Shown here: positions 1 to 8,270 of the stretch, piece after piece | Layout of the letters: each line of letters starts with the position of its first letter | How positions within the stretch are numbered: the stretch's first letter is position 1 | Assembly (NCBI RefSeq): GCF_009729415.1 | Contig: NZ_MPKW01000034.1 | Coordinates: 1-64,000 of the forward strand | Length of the DNA: 64,000 nt | From: Mycolicibacterium sp. CBMA 234 | GTDB lineage: Bacteria > Actinomycetota > Actinomycetes > Mycobacteriales > Mycobacteriaceae | Direction of reading: 5' to 3' | Program-made: the position numbers and the translations under genes | Notes under the pieces: generated by a model | Told to the model about the DNA's origin: nothing | Seen by the model: only the letters and a program-made list of their open reading frames with translations | Database searches by the model: none

Positions 1-38
1 CCGATGAAGTCACGCAGCGACACTGGCTGCTGGCAGGG

Positions 39-1394
39 CTACTTGCCGCTGCCGTGGCCTCCGCTGCCGCCGTGAGCCCCGGTGCTGCCGTGACCATTTC
101 CGGTGCCGCGACTGCCAGACCCCGACTTGTCTGACGAGTGCTTCGAGCTGTCACTCCCGTGAGAGTCGTTGCCGCTCTTGCTGTCTCCGGACGCGTCCTT
201 GCTCGGGCCGGAGTCCGGCTTGCTGCTTCCGGTCTGGTCGGTGCCAGTCTGCCCGGAATCGGTGGACTGACTGTGCTTGCCGCCGGTGTCCGATCCGCTC
301 TTGCCTGAACCCGTCTTGTCGGTACCAGTCTTATCTGACCCGGTCTTATCCGTATGGGCCTTGTCCGGCTTCCAGTCGGCAGTGGTGTTGGGTGCTGATA
401 CCGCCGCGGTCGGCTTGCTCACCTTGAGCAAATTGGTCTGCACCTTGGGCACACTTGTGGCCGCGAGCGGCGCTGCTGCCGCCGGGACGAGACCGCCAAG
501 GCTGGAGAGGAATTGTGTTGTGGTGCTGACGAATCCGTTGATGCCGCGCGCGGTGAAATCTTGGATGTAGTTCGGAATATAACTGGTGAGCAGACTGAAA
601 AGCAGGTCCGGGTGAAATGCGGCAGCGGGCCCGTAGAACAACAATGTTGCAGCCGTCTGAACCCCGATTTGGATGGGAATGCCTGCCAAATAGGACGCGT
701 CATTCCACACCGTGCCGAGTGCTCCGGTCACTAGACCGCCCAGGCCACCAACCAGATCCTGTGGTGTTGACACCGCCGAAGTGAGGTTAGGCGTCACTGC
801 CGCGGCCGAGTTGGTCTGCAACTTCGGCACATTCGCAGCCGCCAGCGGCGCCGCTGCGGCCGGCACGAGGCCCCCGAGGACGCCGGCGAGGCTGGAGAGG
901 AATTGTGTTGTGGTGCTGATGAATCCGTTGATGCCGCGCGCGGTGAAATCTTGGATGTAGTTCGGAATGTAACTGGTGAGCAGACTGAAAAGCAGGTCCG
1001 GGTGAAATGCGGCAGCGGGCCCGTAGAACAACAGTGTCGCAGCCGTCTGAACCCCGATTTGGATGGGAATGCCTGCCAAATAGGACGCGTCATTCCACAC
1101 CGTGGTGAGTGCTTCGGTCAGTAAACCGCCCAGGCCGCCAACCAGGTCCTGCGGAGTCGCGGCATTCGGCACCAGGTTGCCGGGCAGCGTCAATAGGCTC
1201 TCGATCAGCGAGATCGGGTCGGATACCGCTGTCAGCTGCACCTGCCTGGTAATTTCCGGCAGCTGAGCGGCCACCGCCTTGGTGTGTGGGCTGGCCACGA
1301 AGAAGCTCGCGCTTACCGCCGTGACACTAGCTACTAAGGCCGTCGAAACCTTCTGTGTATTTGCTGTTGACTTTCTCGCGTGTGCTGCCGACAT
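39..1394 (-). CDS. Secreted mycobacterial protein with duplicated internal domain and Ser/Gly/Lys-rich tail
   Basis: A 451-residue protein of unknown function. The N-terminus (about residues 1-45) is basic then hydrophobic and Ala-rich, ending near AVAAQ, like a Sec signal peptide. Two nearly identical domains of about 115 residues follow, at roughly 79-197 and 209-325. Each starts with PQDLVGGLGGL, contains the block IPIQIGVQTAATLLFYGP and ends in a Pro/Ala-rich linker. Residues from about 345 to the end are low-complexity Ser/Gly/Asp/Lys (repeated DKTGSDKTG-like units), probably disordered and surface exposed. No catalytic motif was recognised. It resembles repetitive exported proteins of mycobacteria, but it lacks the PE or PPE N-terminal domain. 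Transcribed away from the next gene. Export is inferred; function is unknown. Confidence 0.8.
   Translation of the reverse strand: MSAAHARKSTANTQKVSTALVASVTAVSASFFVASPHTKAVAAQLPEITRQVQLTAVSDPISLIESLLTLPGNLVPNAATPQDLVGGLGGLLTEALTTVWNDASYLAGIPIQIGVQTAATLLFYGPAAAFHPDLLFSLLTSYIPNYIQDFTARGINGFISTTTQFLSSLAGVLGGLVPAAAAPLAAANVPKLQTNSAAAVTPNLTSAVSTPQDLVGGLGGLVTGALGTVWNDASYLAGIPIQIGVQTAATLLFYGPAAAFHPDLLFSLLTSYIPNYIQDFTARGINGFVSTTTQFLSSLGGLVPAAAAPLAATSVPKVQTNLLKVSKPTAAVSAPNTTADWKPDKAHTDKTGSDKTGTDKTGSGKSGSDTGGKHSQSTDSGQTGTDQTGSSKPDSGPSKDASGDSKSGNDSHGSDSSKHSSDKSGSGSRGTGNGHGSTGAHGGSGGHGSGK
499..761. repeat. Direct repeat copy A inside the secreted-protein gene
   Basis: About 263 bases nearly identical to a second copy exactly 390 bases downstream. 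Only scattered substitutions separate the two, several of them synonymous. This copy encodes the C-terminal of the two duplicated protein domains, since the gene is on the minus strand. Confidence 0.85.
889..1151. repeat. Direct repeat copy B inside the secreted-protein gene
   Basis: Second copy of the intragenic duplication, encoding the N-terminal of the two domains. The high nucleotide identity, including third positions, points to a recent in-frame tandem duplication or to gene conversion. The segment could expand or contract by recombination. Confidence 0.85.
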
Positions 1395-1748
1395 GATCTG
1401 GTCCCCGTTTCCTGATCGTTAATGCCAGCGGCCGCAACGCTATTAACGGCAGGCATCCCAACCCCACCCCGTGGCCCATGGTCGCCGGCGATTTGAACCC
1501 TCCGATAAAATACTCGCAGTATGTTTGCTGGGTCAAGATGTATTTAGCTGCTGAAATTAGCTGACCGCAAATGGGCTTGACTGGTTGTGCGGTCGGCGCG
1601 TGGTCTGCACAACGTTGTCGTGGCGTTCGCCTGCGGGCGCAGATCAATACCAGGAGATGCCGGTGGATGCCCGCCTCTGCGCGACAAAGCAGTTGGGGCG
1701 GTGCGAACTGCCGCCGCTTGCAGGCCGAGGACGTGTGAGAATCAGCGG
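1395..1748. other. Divergent intergenic region, about 354 bases
   Basis: Lies between the start codons of the minus-strand secreted-protein gene and the plus-strand membrane-protein gene, so it should hold both promoters. It contains an AT-rich patch around 1500-1560. A TATTTT-like -10 candidate is readable on the minus strand near 1505-1512, but no convincing partner element was found. No coding potential or operator was recognised. Confidence 0.4.
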
Positions 1749-2477
1749 ATGGGGAGTACGGGGGGACGCAATCCGATCCTGCGCGTGATCGGGTTGATGT
1801 TTGGGCTCGGGATGCTGGCGCTGATGGCAATGAGCTTGTTCGGGTCGTCGAACGATGAGAGCGTGCTGATCTCATCAGGTTCGGTGGTGACGCCGGCCGA
1901 AGGCCGCAACGTCGTGTATCTCGAGAAGGCGCAGTCGCAAATCCGGTGTACAGCAACGACATCCAATGGCAAAACGCAGGCGCTGGCGCCGTTCAGCGGG
2001 TCGGATCCGGATAAGCGATTCGGCGGCAAGCGGCGGCACTTCCGTCTCATGGGCTCCCGGGGCAAGGACTACCGGGCGGTGGGGGAACTACCACTCGACA
2101 GCGGGCCGGTGACTTTGCGGTGTCCCGGCGCGAATCGCATTTGGGTGAGTGCGCCCGACACGTGGTCGTGGCCGATCGTCGTCTTCGCCGTACTGGTGGC
2201 GGGAAGCGCCGTTGTCCTCTTTGTCGTCCGGTGGCGTCGCCGCGGCGGGCCGACGAATTCGGGGCCTGGCCGGAACTACCCGATGGCGACGCCGCAGGGG
2301 TACGGGGGCTACCCGCAGCCGGGATATCCGAACCAGGGCTACCCGCCCGCACCCCAGGCGTACCCACCCGGCTATCCCAACCATGGTTACCCACCGGCGT
2401 ATCCACCGCCCGGCTATCCCAACCAGGGCTACCCGCCTAATCCCAACTACCCGCCGAACCCCAACTACCCGGGTTAG
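1749..2477 (+). CDS. Membrane protein with Pro/Tyr/Gly-rich cytosolic or surface tail
   Basis: A 242-residue protein of unknown function. The ATG at 1749 is chosen because it starts just before a first hydrophobic segment (about residues 10-28). The longer open frame upstream (back to 1587) reads as Arg/Cys-rich non-coding translation. A second strong hydrophobic stretch lies at about 143-163 and is followed by a basic RWRRRG stop-transfer. The last about 60 residues are repeats of the type GYPNQGYPP, rich in Pro, Tyr, Gly and Asn, typical of disordered tails on actinobacterial membrane proteins. Residues between the membrane segments would form a single extracytoplasmic domain. Topology is inferred; no enzyme motif is seen. 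Confidence 0.7.
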   Translation: MGSTGGRNPILRVIGLMFGLGMLALMAMSLFGSSNDESVLISSGSVVTPAEGRNVVYLEKAQSQIRCTATTSNGKTQALAPFSGSDPDKRFGGKRRHFRLMGSRGKDYRAVGELPLDSGPVTLRCPGANRIWVSAPDTWSWPIVVFAVLVAGSAVVLFVVRWRRRGGPTNSGPGRNYPMATPQGYGGYPQPGYPNQGYPPAPQAYPPGYPNHGYPPAYPPPGYPNQGYPPNPNYPPNPNYPG

Positions 2478-2527
2478 TTGCCGACCAGAGTCGGGAATGG
2501 CTGTGACCAGCGCCCACCGCGATCCAG

Positions 2528-3667
2528 CTACGGTTGTCGCGCCGCGGCGAGTTCGGCTGCGCGGCTGGGCAATTCCACGGTGAAGGTCGCACCGGTGCCG
2601 GCACCCGCACTGGCCGCGGTGATGCGGCCATGGTGGGCTTCGACGAGCGCTTTGGCGATCGCCAGCCCGATACCCGAACCGCCGTGCGCGCGGTCGCGCG
2701 CCGAATCGGCCCGGTAGAACCGCTCGAACAGCCGGGGCAGATGCTCGGCAGCGATGCCGTCACCGTCGTCGCACACCTGAATCTGAACGGACCCGCCGAC
2801 CGTCGTCGCGACCACGCGTACCGAGCCTCCGGACTCGGTGTGCCGCAACGCATTCGTCAGGAGATTGGCCAACACTTGGTCGAGCCGCTGCGGGTCCGCC
2901 CACAGCTCGGGCAGGCCTGGGGCGGTATCCGATGTCAGCGCAACGCCTTTGGCGCGGTAGGGCGCCGCGAACGCGTCGACAGCGGCGGCGATCACCGTGG
3001 CGGGTGCGACGCGCTGGGTGTCGACCACTGCCATCTCACGTTCGGCTTCGGTCAACGCGCGGACGTCCGAGCTGAGCCGGGCGAGCCGGCGGGTCTGGTC
3101 ACGCAGCACACCGATCGTGGTCGCGTCGAGCGGATGGATGCCGTCTTCGATGGACTCCAGATAGGCGTCGATAACCGACACCGGTGTGCGGAGCTCGTGC
3201 GCCAGGTCGGCCAGAAGCTGGCGGCGCGTGGTCTCCACTGAGCCGAGCTGCTCGGCCATGGTGTTGAAAGCGTCTGCGATGGCGTCGAATTCAGTGCCCA
3301 GATGCGGCGGCGAGACGCGGATGTCGTAGTTCCCGTCGGCCACGGCGGTAGCCGCGGCGGCGAGTTCGGCGGTCGAGCGGTGCATCCGTCGGCTCAGGTA
3401 CCAGCTCAGCGCCAGGGCCGTGGTGGCGGCCACCGCGAGCGACATCCCCACCGAGACGGCGGTCGCCTGCCGGAAGACGTGTTCGTAGGGGTGCGGGCCG
3501 GTGCGACCCGGGATCAGCACGTCCTGCATCACCTTCCGGAACATCGGCGGTCCGATGATCAGCGCGACGGTGGTCGTGGTGACGATAGCCGCGACAACTA
3601 CCACCGCGTTAGTGACGAGCAGGCGGCTCCGAATTCCGTGCTTGCTGCGCGGATGGTTGTGGGCCAT
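2528..3667 (-). CDS. Sensor histidine kinase, intact homologue of the split Rv0600c/Rv0601c kinase
   Basis: A 379-residue membrane histidine kinase. Two transmembrane segments (about 19-41 and 70-92) flank a short extracytoplasmic loop, followed by a HAMP-like linker and a DHp domain with the H-box ADLAHELRTP (His157). The ATP-binding domain has the N-box around Asn268/Asn272, a DDGDGI G1 box (about 300-305) and a GGSGIGLA G2 box (about 329-336). The start at 3667 shares one base with the regulator stop codon (TGATG), so translation is probably coupled to the upstream regulator. Gene order and the neighbouring small exported protein match M. tuberculosis Rv0600c-Rv0603, where the kinase is split into two proteins. 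Here all domains are in one chain. Kinase identity is certain; orthology is inferred. Confidence 0.93.
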   Translation of the reverse strand: MAHNHPRSKHGIRSRLLVTNAVVVVAAIVTTTTVALIIGPPMFRKVMQDVLIPGRTGPHPYEHVFRQATAVSVGMSLAVAATTALALSWYLSRRMHRSTAELAAAATAVADGNYDIRVSPPHLGTEFDAIADAFNTMAEQLGSVETTRRQLLADLAHELRTPVSVIDAYLESIEDGIHPLDATTIGVLRDQTRRLARLSSDVRALTEAEREMAVVDTQRVAPATVIAAAVDAFAAPYRAKGVALTSDTAPGLPELWADPQRLDQVLANLLTNALRHTESGGSVRVVATTVGGSVQIQVCDDGDGIAAEHLPRLFERFYRADSARDRAHGGSGIGLAIAKALVEAHHGRITAASAGAGTGATFTVELPSRAAELAAARQP

Positions 3668-4407
3668 CAGCCATCTCCCATTCGATACCCGACACCGCGG
3701 ACCGTCGTGACATAGCGCGGCTCGACTGAATTGTCGCCGAGCTTGCGCCGCAGATGGCCGACATGAACGTCGACGACGTTGTCGTTGCCGAACCAGGATT
3801 CGCCCCACACGGCTTCCAGCAATTGATGTCGCGTCCACACCTGACGCGGACGTGAGGACAGCGCCGCGAGCACGTCGAACTCGGTGCGGGTCAGCATGAT
3901 TGGGGCGCCACCGAGCAAGGTCTGTCGACTGTCTGTGTCGATGTGCAATTCCCCGAACACACGCGGCGGCGTTCCGTCAGACGGCGTCGTATCGGGTTCC
4001 GCCGACCGGCGAGGCCGCCGCAGCATGGCGCGGATACGCGCCACCACCTCGCGGGGGCTGAACGGCTTGGTGACGTAGTCGTCCGCGCCCACCGACAGCC
4101 CGACGATGGTGTCGATCTCGGTGTCGCGGGCGGTCAGCATGACGACATACGCGTCGGAGAACACGCGCAATTGGCGGCACACCTCGATGCCGTCGAGCCC
4201 AGGCAGGCCGATGTCGAGGATCACCACGTCAGGGTCGAGTTCGCGGGCCGCGACCAATGCCGACGGGCCGTCGGCGGCCACCCGGACCTCGAACTGCTCA
4301 CGGCGCAGGTAACTGGCGACCACGTCGGCCAGCGCCGTCTCGTCGTCGACGACCAGCGCACGCAGGCTCGGCGTGGGTTCAGTGCCACTCACCTGCTCAT
4401 AGTGCAC
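3667..4407 (-). CDS. tcrA: OmpR/PhoB-family response regulator, TcrA-like
   Basis: A 246-residue DNA-binding response regulator. The receiver domain has the acidic pair DD at about 21-22, the phospho-acceptor Asp65 in VILDIGLPG, and the conserved Lys114 in YVTKPFSPRE. A winged-helix output domain follows, with the recognition region WFGNDNVVDVHVGHLRRKLG and the C-terminal wing RGVGYRMG. It is first in a two-gene operon with the sensor kinase (stop and start share a base). It is divergent from a small exported protein gene that is a plausible target. The symbol reflects context with Rv0602c/tcrA and the matching divergent Rv0603-like gene; family membership is certain, exact orthology less so. 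Confidence 0.9.
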   Translation of the reverse strand: MHYEQVSGTEPTPSLRALVVDDETALADVVASYLRREQFEVRVAADGPSALVAARELDPDVVILDIGLPGLDGIEVCRQLRVFSDAYVVMLTARDTEIDTIVGLSVGADDYVTKPFSPREVVARIRAMLRRPRRSAEPDTTPSDGTPPRVFGELHIDTDSRQTLLGGAPIMLTRTEFDVLAALSSRPRQVWTRHQLLEAVWGESWFGNDNVVDVHVGHLRRKLGDNSVEPRYVTTVRGVGYRMGDG

Positions 4408-4452
4408 CCGCGCGGTGGCGTGGTCGACCGAACGACCGGGTCAGCGGCGGCT

Positions 4453-4473
4453 TCTTTAACGAATCTTCATCGT
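4453..4473. promoter_or_regulatory. Candidate OmpR-type direct-repeat box
   Basis: Two imperfect copies of TCTTNANCG lie 11 bases apart (TCTTTAACGA and TCTTCATCGT, 7 of 10 matching). OmpR/PhoB regulators bind such one-turn direct repeats. The site sits between the regulator gene and the divergent exported-protein gene, so autoregulation or control of both arms is plausible. No binding data support this. Confidence 0.4.
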
Positions 4474-4545
4474 TCCTCCGGGGAACCCTTGTCGGCCGAT
4501 TCGAGGCTTAAAGCCGTCAGAACCTCTCCGTGAAGGGACACCGAA

Positions 4546-4845
4546 ATGATCACCAAGATCGCCATCCTCTCCGCCGGCGCTGCAGCTCTGATGTCGGCAA
4601 CTGTCATGGCTGCCGGCCCGGCACAGGCGGCAAGCGTGTCCGGCAACAACGCCGGGGACGTGGTCAGCACGCTGCGCAGCGAGGGCTACAACGTGCAGGT
4701 CAATGGCACGCCGAGCGCGCCGTTGTCAGCATGTACTGTCGCCGACGTCAGCGGGCTGCCCAATGCCGCGGACCCGACCCTGCGCGCGGACTCCCGGACA
4801 ATCACCAACGTGTACGTCGACGTCACCTGTGCATCTGACGACTAA
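4546..4845 (+). CDS. Small exported protein, Rv0603-like
   Basis: A 99-residue precursor with a clear Sec signal peptide (about residues 1-28, ending AAGPAQAA). The mature chain is about 70 residues with two cysteines (in SACTVAD and VTCASDD) that could form a disulfide. It has a conserved-looking motif LRSEGYNVQVNG. A good ribosome-binding sequence (GTGAAGGGA) precedes the ATG. It is divergent from the TcrA-like regulator, as Rv0603 is from tcrA in M. tuberculosis. Function is unknown. It may be the output, or a sensory ligand, of the two-component system, which is inference from position only. Confidence 0.8.
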   Translation: MITKIAILSAGAAALMSATVMAAGPAQAASVSGNNAGDVVSTLRSEGYNVQVNGTPSAPLSACTVADVSGLPNAADPTLRADSRTITNVYVDVTCASDD

Positions 4846-4892
4846 GCGGGTCCGCGGCCTGTCGGTAGACCGCGGCATGGTTATCTGAGGGT

Positions 4893-6128
4893 GTGACCGA
4901 AGCGCAGACGCTGCCGCTGGCCGGGATCACCGTCGTCGCCATGGAGCAGGCGGTATCCGCGCCGATGTGTACGCGCGTGCTGGCCGACTTCGGCGCTCGG
5001 GTGATCAAAATCGAGAATCCCCAGGGCGGCGATTTCGCCCGCGACTACGACGACGTGGTGCTGGGGCAGGCGGCCCACTTCGTCTGGGCCAATCGGGGTA
5101 AGCAGTCGATCACCCTGAACCTCAAGTCCGACAAGGGCATTGCGGTACTACACCAGTTGTTGGACGGTGCGGACGCGCTGGTCTCGAATCTGGCGCCGGG
5201 TGCCACCGCGCGGCTGGGGTTGTCGCCGGAGGACCTGCGCGAGCGGCACCCGCAGGTGATCCCCGTCGAAATCTCTGGTTACGGAGCTGCCGGCCCCCTT
5301 TCCCAAAAACGGGCGTATGACCTTCTGGTGCAAGCGGAATCGGGGTCTTGCGCGTCGACCGGCTTCGTGGGGATGCCCGCCAAACCAGGTCCGCCCGTCG
5401 CCGATATCTCTACGGGTCTGTACTCGGCGCTGTCGATCATGGCGCTGCTGCTGGGCCGCGCCCGCGGGGTGACGACTGGGGCCGCGCCGTCGGTCGCGGT
5501 CAGCCTGTTCGACACCATGACCGACATCATGGGTTACCCGCTGACCTACACGCAGCATTCCGGCGTGAACCAGCAGCCGCTCGGCATGGCATCGCCGGCT
5601 GTTGCGCCGTACGGCGCATTCGCCACCCGGGACGGGCAGACCGTAGTCCTGGGCACCACCAACGACCGGGAATGGCAGAGGTTGGCCCGGGACATCATCG
5701 AACGGCCGGACCTCGCTGATGACCCCCGATTCGCGAGCAACTCGAATCGCTGCGCGCACCGTGATGAGCTCCACGCGGCCATCGAATCCTGGTGTGCCGA
5801 ACGCGATCTGGATGATATTCAGCGGGTCGCTGACGCCGCCGGCATTGGCAACTCGCGGTATAACGTGCCCAGTGAAGTCGTCGGTCACCCGCACCTGTTG
5901 GCCCGCGATCGGTGGCGGCCGGTGAGTACTCCCAACGGCCCGATCGAGGCGCTGCTGCCGCCGCCGGTGATCAGCGGACTCGAGTTGAACATGGGTGCAA
6001 TTCCTGGGCTTGGCGAGCACACCGATGTGATACTGGGCGAATTGGGTTACAGCGCTGAGGAAATCGCCGGGCTTCGGGCCGACGGTGCCATCGGAGATGT
6101 CTACGGATCAGGGAGTCGCCATGCGTGA
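4893..6128 (+). CDS. Family III CoA-transferase (CaiB/BaiF)
   Basis: A 411-residue enzyme expected to move CoA between carboxylic acids in the cytosol. The family start pattern LAGITVVAMEQAVSAP and the block ADFGARVIKIENPQGGD (about 31-47) are present. The likely catalytic aspartate is Asp143 in RAYDLLVQAESG, matching the family Asp that forms the acyl-aspartyl anhydride. The start is GTG. Its end overlaps the thiolase start by 8 bases, so the two form an operon. In this setting it probably activates a ring-cleavage product or side-chain acid for thiolytic cleavage. Substrate cannot be read from sequence. Confidence 0.88.
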   Translation: MTEAQTLPLAGITVVAMEQAVSAPMCTRVLADFGARVIKIENPQGGDFARDYDDVVLGQAAHFVWANRGKQSITLNLKSDKGIAVLHQLLDGADALVSNLAPGATARLGLSPEDLRERHPQVIPVEISGYGAAGPLSQKRAYDLLVQAESGSCASTGFVGMPAKPGPPVADISTGLYSALSIMALLLGRARGVTTGAAPSVAVSLFDTMTDIMGYPLTYTQHSGVNQQPLGMASPAVAPYGAFATRDGQTVVLGTTNDREWQRLARDIIERPDLADDPRFASNSNRCAHRDELHAAIESWCAERDLDDIQRVADAAGIGNSRYNVPSEVVGHPHLLARDRWRPVSTPNGPIEALLPPPVISGLELNMGAIPGLGEHTDVILGELGYSAEEIAGLRADGAIGDVYGSGSRHA

Positions 6129-7269
6129 AGTCGTCATCGTTGAAGCTGTGCGCACCGCCGTAGGCAAGCGCAACGGGGGATTGGCCGACCAGCATGCTGC
6201 GGACCTGTCCGCGGTGGTCCTCAACGAACTTCTGGAACGGTCCGGGGTGGCACCGGATCTCGTCGACGACGTGGTGTGGGGCTGCGTCTCGCAGGTCGGT
6301 GACCAGTCCAGCAATATTGCCCGGTGGTCGGTGCTGGCTGCCGGGTGGCCGGAGTCAATTCCGGGAACGACGGTCAATCGGGCGTGCGGATCATCGCAGC
6401 AGGCTTTGGATTTCGCGGTCCAGGCAGTGATGTCGGGACAACAGGACATCGTGGTGGCCGGTGGCGTCGAGGTGATGAGCCGGGTACCGCTAGGCGCGGC
6501 CCGTCTGACCGGCCAGCCGTACGGGCCGAAAGCCCTTGCCCGGTACGACGGTTTCGCGTTCAACCAAGGCATCTCAGCGGAGATGATCTCGAAGAAGTGG
6601 GACCTGTCACGGGCCCGGCTGGACGAATTCTCGGCCCGGTCCCACGAACTCGCCGCGGCGGCACAGGATTCCGGGGCGTTCGTGACGCAGATCGTTCCGG
6701 TGTTCACGGACGACGGCGGCATCGTCCACGAGGACGAGGGCATTCGCCGGGGGACGACCGTCGAGAAGCTGGCCGGGCTCAAGCCCGCATTCCAGGAGGA
6801 CGGCGTCATCCACGCCGGCAACTCCTCGCAGATTTCTGACGGTGCGGCAGCGCTTTTAGTGATGACGCTCGACAACGCGCTGCAGCTCGGGCTGACCCCG
6901 CTGGTGCGCTACGTCGCCGGCGCGGTGACCGGAGCCGACCCGGTGCTGATGCTCACCGGCCCCATTCCCGCTACCCAGAAGGTGCTGCAGAAGACCGGCG
7001 TGGGTATTGGTGACATCGGCGTTTTCGAGGTGAACGAGGCGTTCGCACCGGTTCCGCTGGCCTGGCTGGCCGAGACTGGCGCGGCTGAAGCTGCATTGAA
7101 TCCGCTGGGCGGGGCGATCGCGCTGGGGCATCCGCTCGGCGCGTCCGGCGCGGTACTGATGACTCGGATGATCAATCACATGCGCGACAACGGAATTCGC
7201 TACGGCCTGCAGACCATGTGCGAGGGCGGCGGCACTGCCAACGCCACGCTGGTGGAGCTGGTCGCCTAA
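6121..7269 (+). CDS. Thiolase family acetyl-CoA acyltransferase
   Basis: A 382-residue degradative-type thiolase. The nucleophilic cysteine lies in NRACGSSQQAL (about residue 90). The second half carries VNEAFAP, the catalytic His in GGAIALGHPLGASG and the C-terminal Cys in CEGGGTANATL. The ATG at 6121 overlaps the CoA-transferase stop, supporting translational coupling. An in-frame ATG 36 bases earlier would extend it into the upstream gene and is less likely. The stop overlaps that of the convergent aldolase by 4 bases. It probably releases acetyl-CoA or propionyl-CoA from a beta-ketoacyl-CoA in the same catabolic route. Confidence 0.9.
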   Translation: MREVVIVEAVRTAVGKRNGGLADQHAADLSAVVLNELLERSGVAPDLVDDVVWGCVSQVGDQSSNIARWSVLAAGWPESIPGTTVNRACGSSQQALDFAVQAVMSGQQDIVVAGGVEVMSRVPLGAARLTGQPYGPKALARYDGFAFNQGISAEMISKKWDLSRARLDEFSARSHELAAAAQDSGAFVTQIVPVFTDDGGIVHEDEGIRRGTTVEKLAGLKPAFQEDGVIHAGNSSQISDGAAALLVMTLDNALQLGLTPLVRYVAGAVTGADPVLMLTGPIPATQKVLQKTGVGIGDIGVFEVNEAFAPVPLAWLAETGAAEAALNPLGGAIALGHPLGASGAVLMTRMINHMRDNGIRYGLQTMCEGGGTANATLVELVA

Positions 7270-8270
7270 ACCATTGGGGCGGTGAGGTCCAGCGCGATGT
7301 CGACCAGCATGTCCTCCTGGCCGCCGACCAGGCCGCGCCGCCCCGCTTCTTCGAGAAGCGTGCGGGCATCGAGGTCGAAGCGCTCGGCGGTGAGCTCCGC
7401 GTGGCGCAGGAAGCTCGAGTACACGCCCGCGTAGCCGAGCGTCAGGGTTTCCCGGTCGACGCGGACCGGGCGTTCCTGTAGCGGCCGGACCAGGTCGTCG
7501 GCCGCATCTTGCAGGGCGTGGACATCGCACCCATGCTGCCAACCCAGCTTGGTGGCCACGGCGACAAAGACTTCCAGCGGTGCGTTCCCTGCGCCGGCGC
7601 CCATGCCGGCGAGCGACGCATCGACGCGCGTGGCGCCGTGTTCCACCGCGGCTAGTGAATTGGCTACCCCGAGCGACAGATTGTGGTGCGCGTGAATGCC
7701 GATTTCTGTTGCCGGGTCCAGGGCTTGGCGGAGTGCGTCGATGCGGTCGGCGACGTCGTGCATCGTCATGGCGCCGCCGGAATCGACGACGTAAACGCAG
7801 GTCGCGCCGTAGCTCTCCATCAATCGCGCCTGTTCGGCGAGGGCCGCGGGAGTGGTGAGGTGGCTCATCATGAGGAAGCCGACGGTGTCCATCCCGAGCT
7901 CGCGGGCTGCGGCGATGTGGCGCGCGGAGACGTCGGCCTCGGTGCAGTGGGTACCGACGCGAACGACGCTGGCGCCAGCGCGGTGAGCGTCGCGCAGTTG
8001 ACGCACAGTGCCGATCCCCGGCAGGACCAATGTGGCGATGCGAGCGCGAGTCACCGCGGCGGCAACGGCGGAAATCCATTCCAAGTCAGTGTGCGCGCCG
8101 AAGCCGTAAACACAACTGGATCCACCCAGCCCGTCACCGTGGGCGACTTCGATGGAGGTGACGCCCGCGGCGTCGAGCGCGGTGGCGATCGAGACGGCCT
8201 GCGTGATGCTGTATTGGTGGCGCACGGCGTGCATGCCGTCGCGCAGTGTGACGTCACTGACGTAGATCAT
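7266..8270 (-). CDS. 4-hydroxy-2-oxovalerate aldolase (DmpG/MhpE/HsaF family)
   Basis: A 334-residue class II pyruvate aldolase that splits 4-hydroxy-2-oxoacids to pyruvate and an aldehyde, the last step of meta-cleavage pathways. The N-terminus VSDVTLRDGMHAVRHQYS matches the family catalytic Arg-Asp and His motif. IEVAHGDGLGGSS and the metal-binding GIHAHHNLSLGVANS are also present. Family members work in a tight complex with an acylating acetaldehyde dehydrogenase. Here the immediately upstream, translationally coupled gene (ATGA overlap) encodes only the dimerisation half of such a dehydrogenase. Last gene of the TetR operon. Family call is firm; natural substrate is unknown. Confidence 0.93.
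   Translation of the reverse strand: MIYVSDVTLRDGMHAVRHQYSITQAVSIATALDAAGVTSIEVAHGDGLGGSSCVYGFGAHTDLEWISAVAAAVTRARIATLVLPGIGTVRQLRDAHRAGASVVRVGTHCTEADVSARHIAAARELGMDTVGFLMMSHLTTPAALAEQARLMESYGATCVYVVDSGGAMTMHDVADRIDALRQALDPATEIGIHAHHNLSLGVANSLAAVEHGATRVDASLAGMGAGAGNAPLEVFVAVATKLGWQHGCDVHALQDAADDLVRPLQERPVRVDRETLTLGYAGVYSSFLRHAELTAERFDLDARTLLEEAGRRGLVGGQEDMLVDIALDLTAPMV

Noticed and set aside
39..1394. PE/PPE family protein
   Set aside because: The N-terminus lacks the PE or PPE sequence motifs and reads as a normal signal peptide, despite the repetitive Gly/Ser-rich composition.
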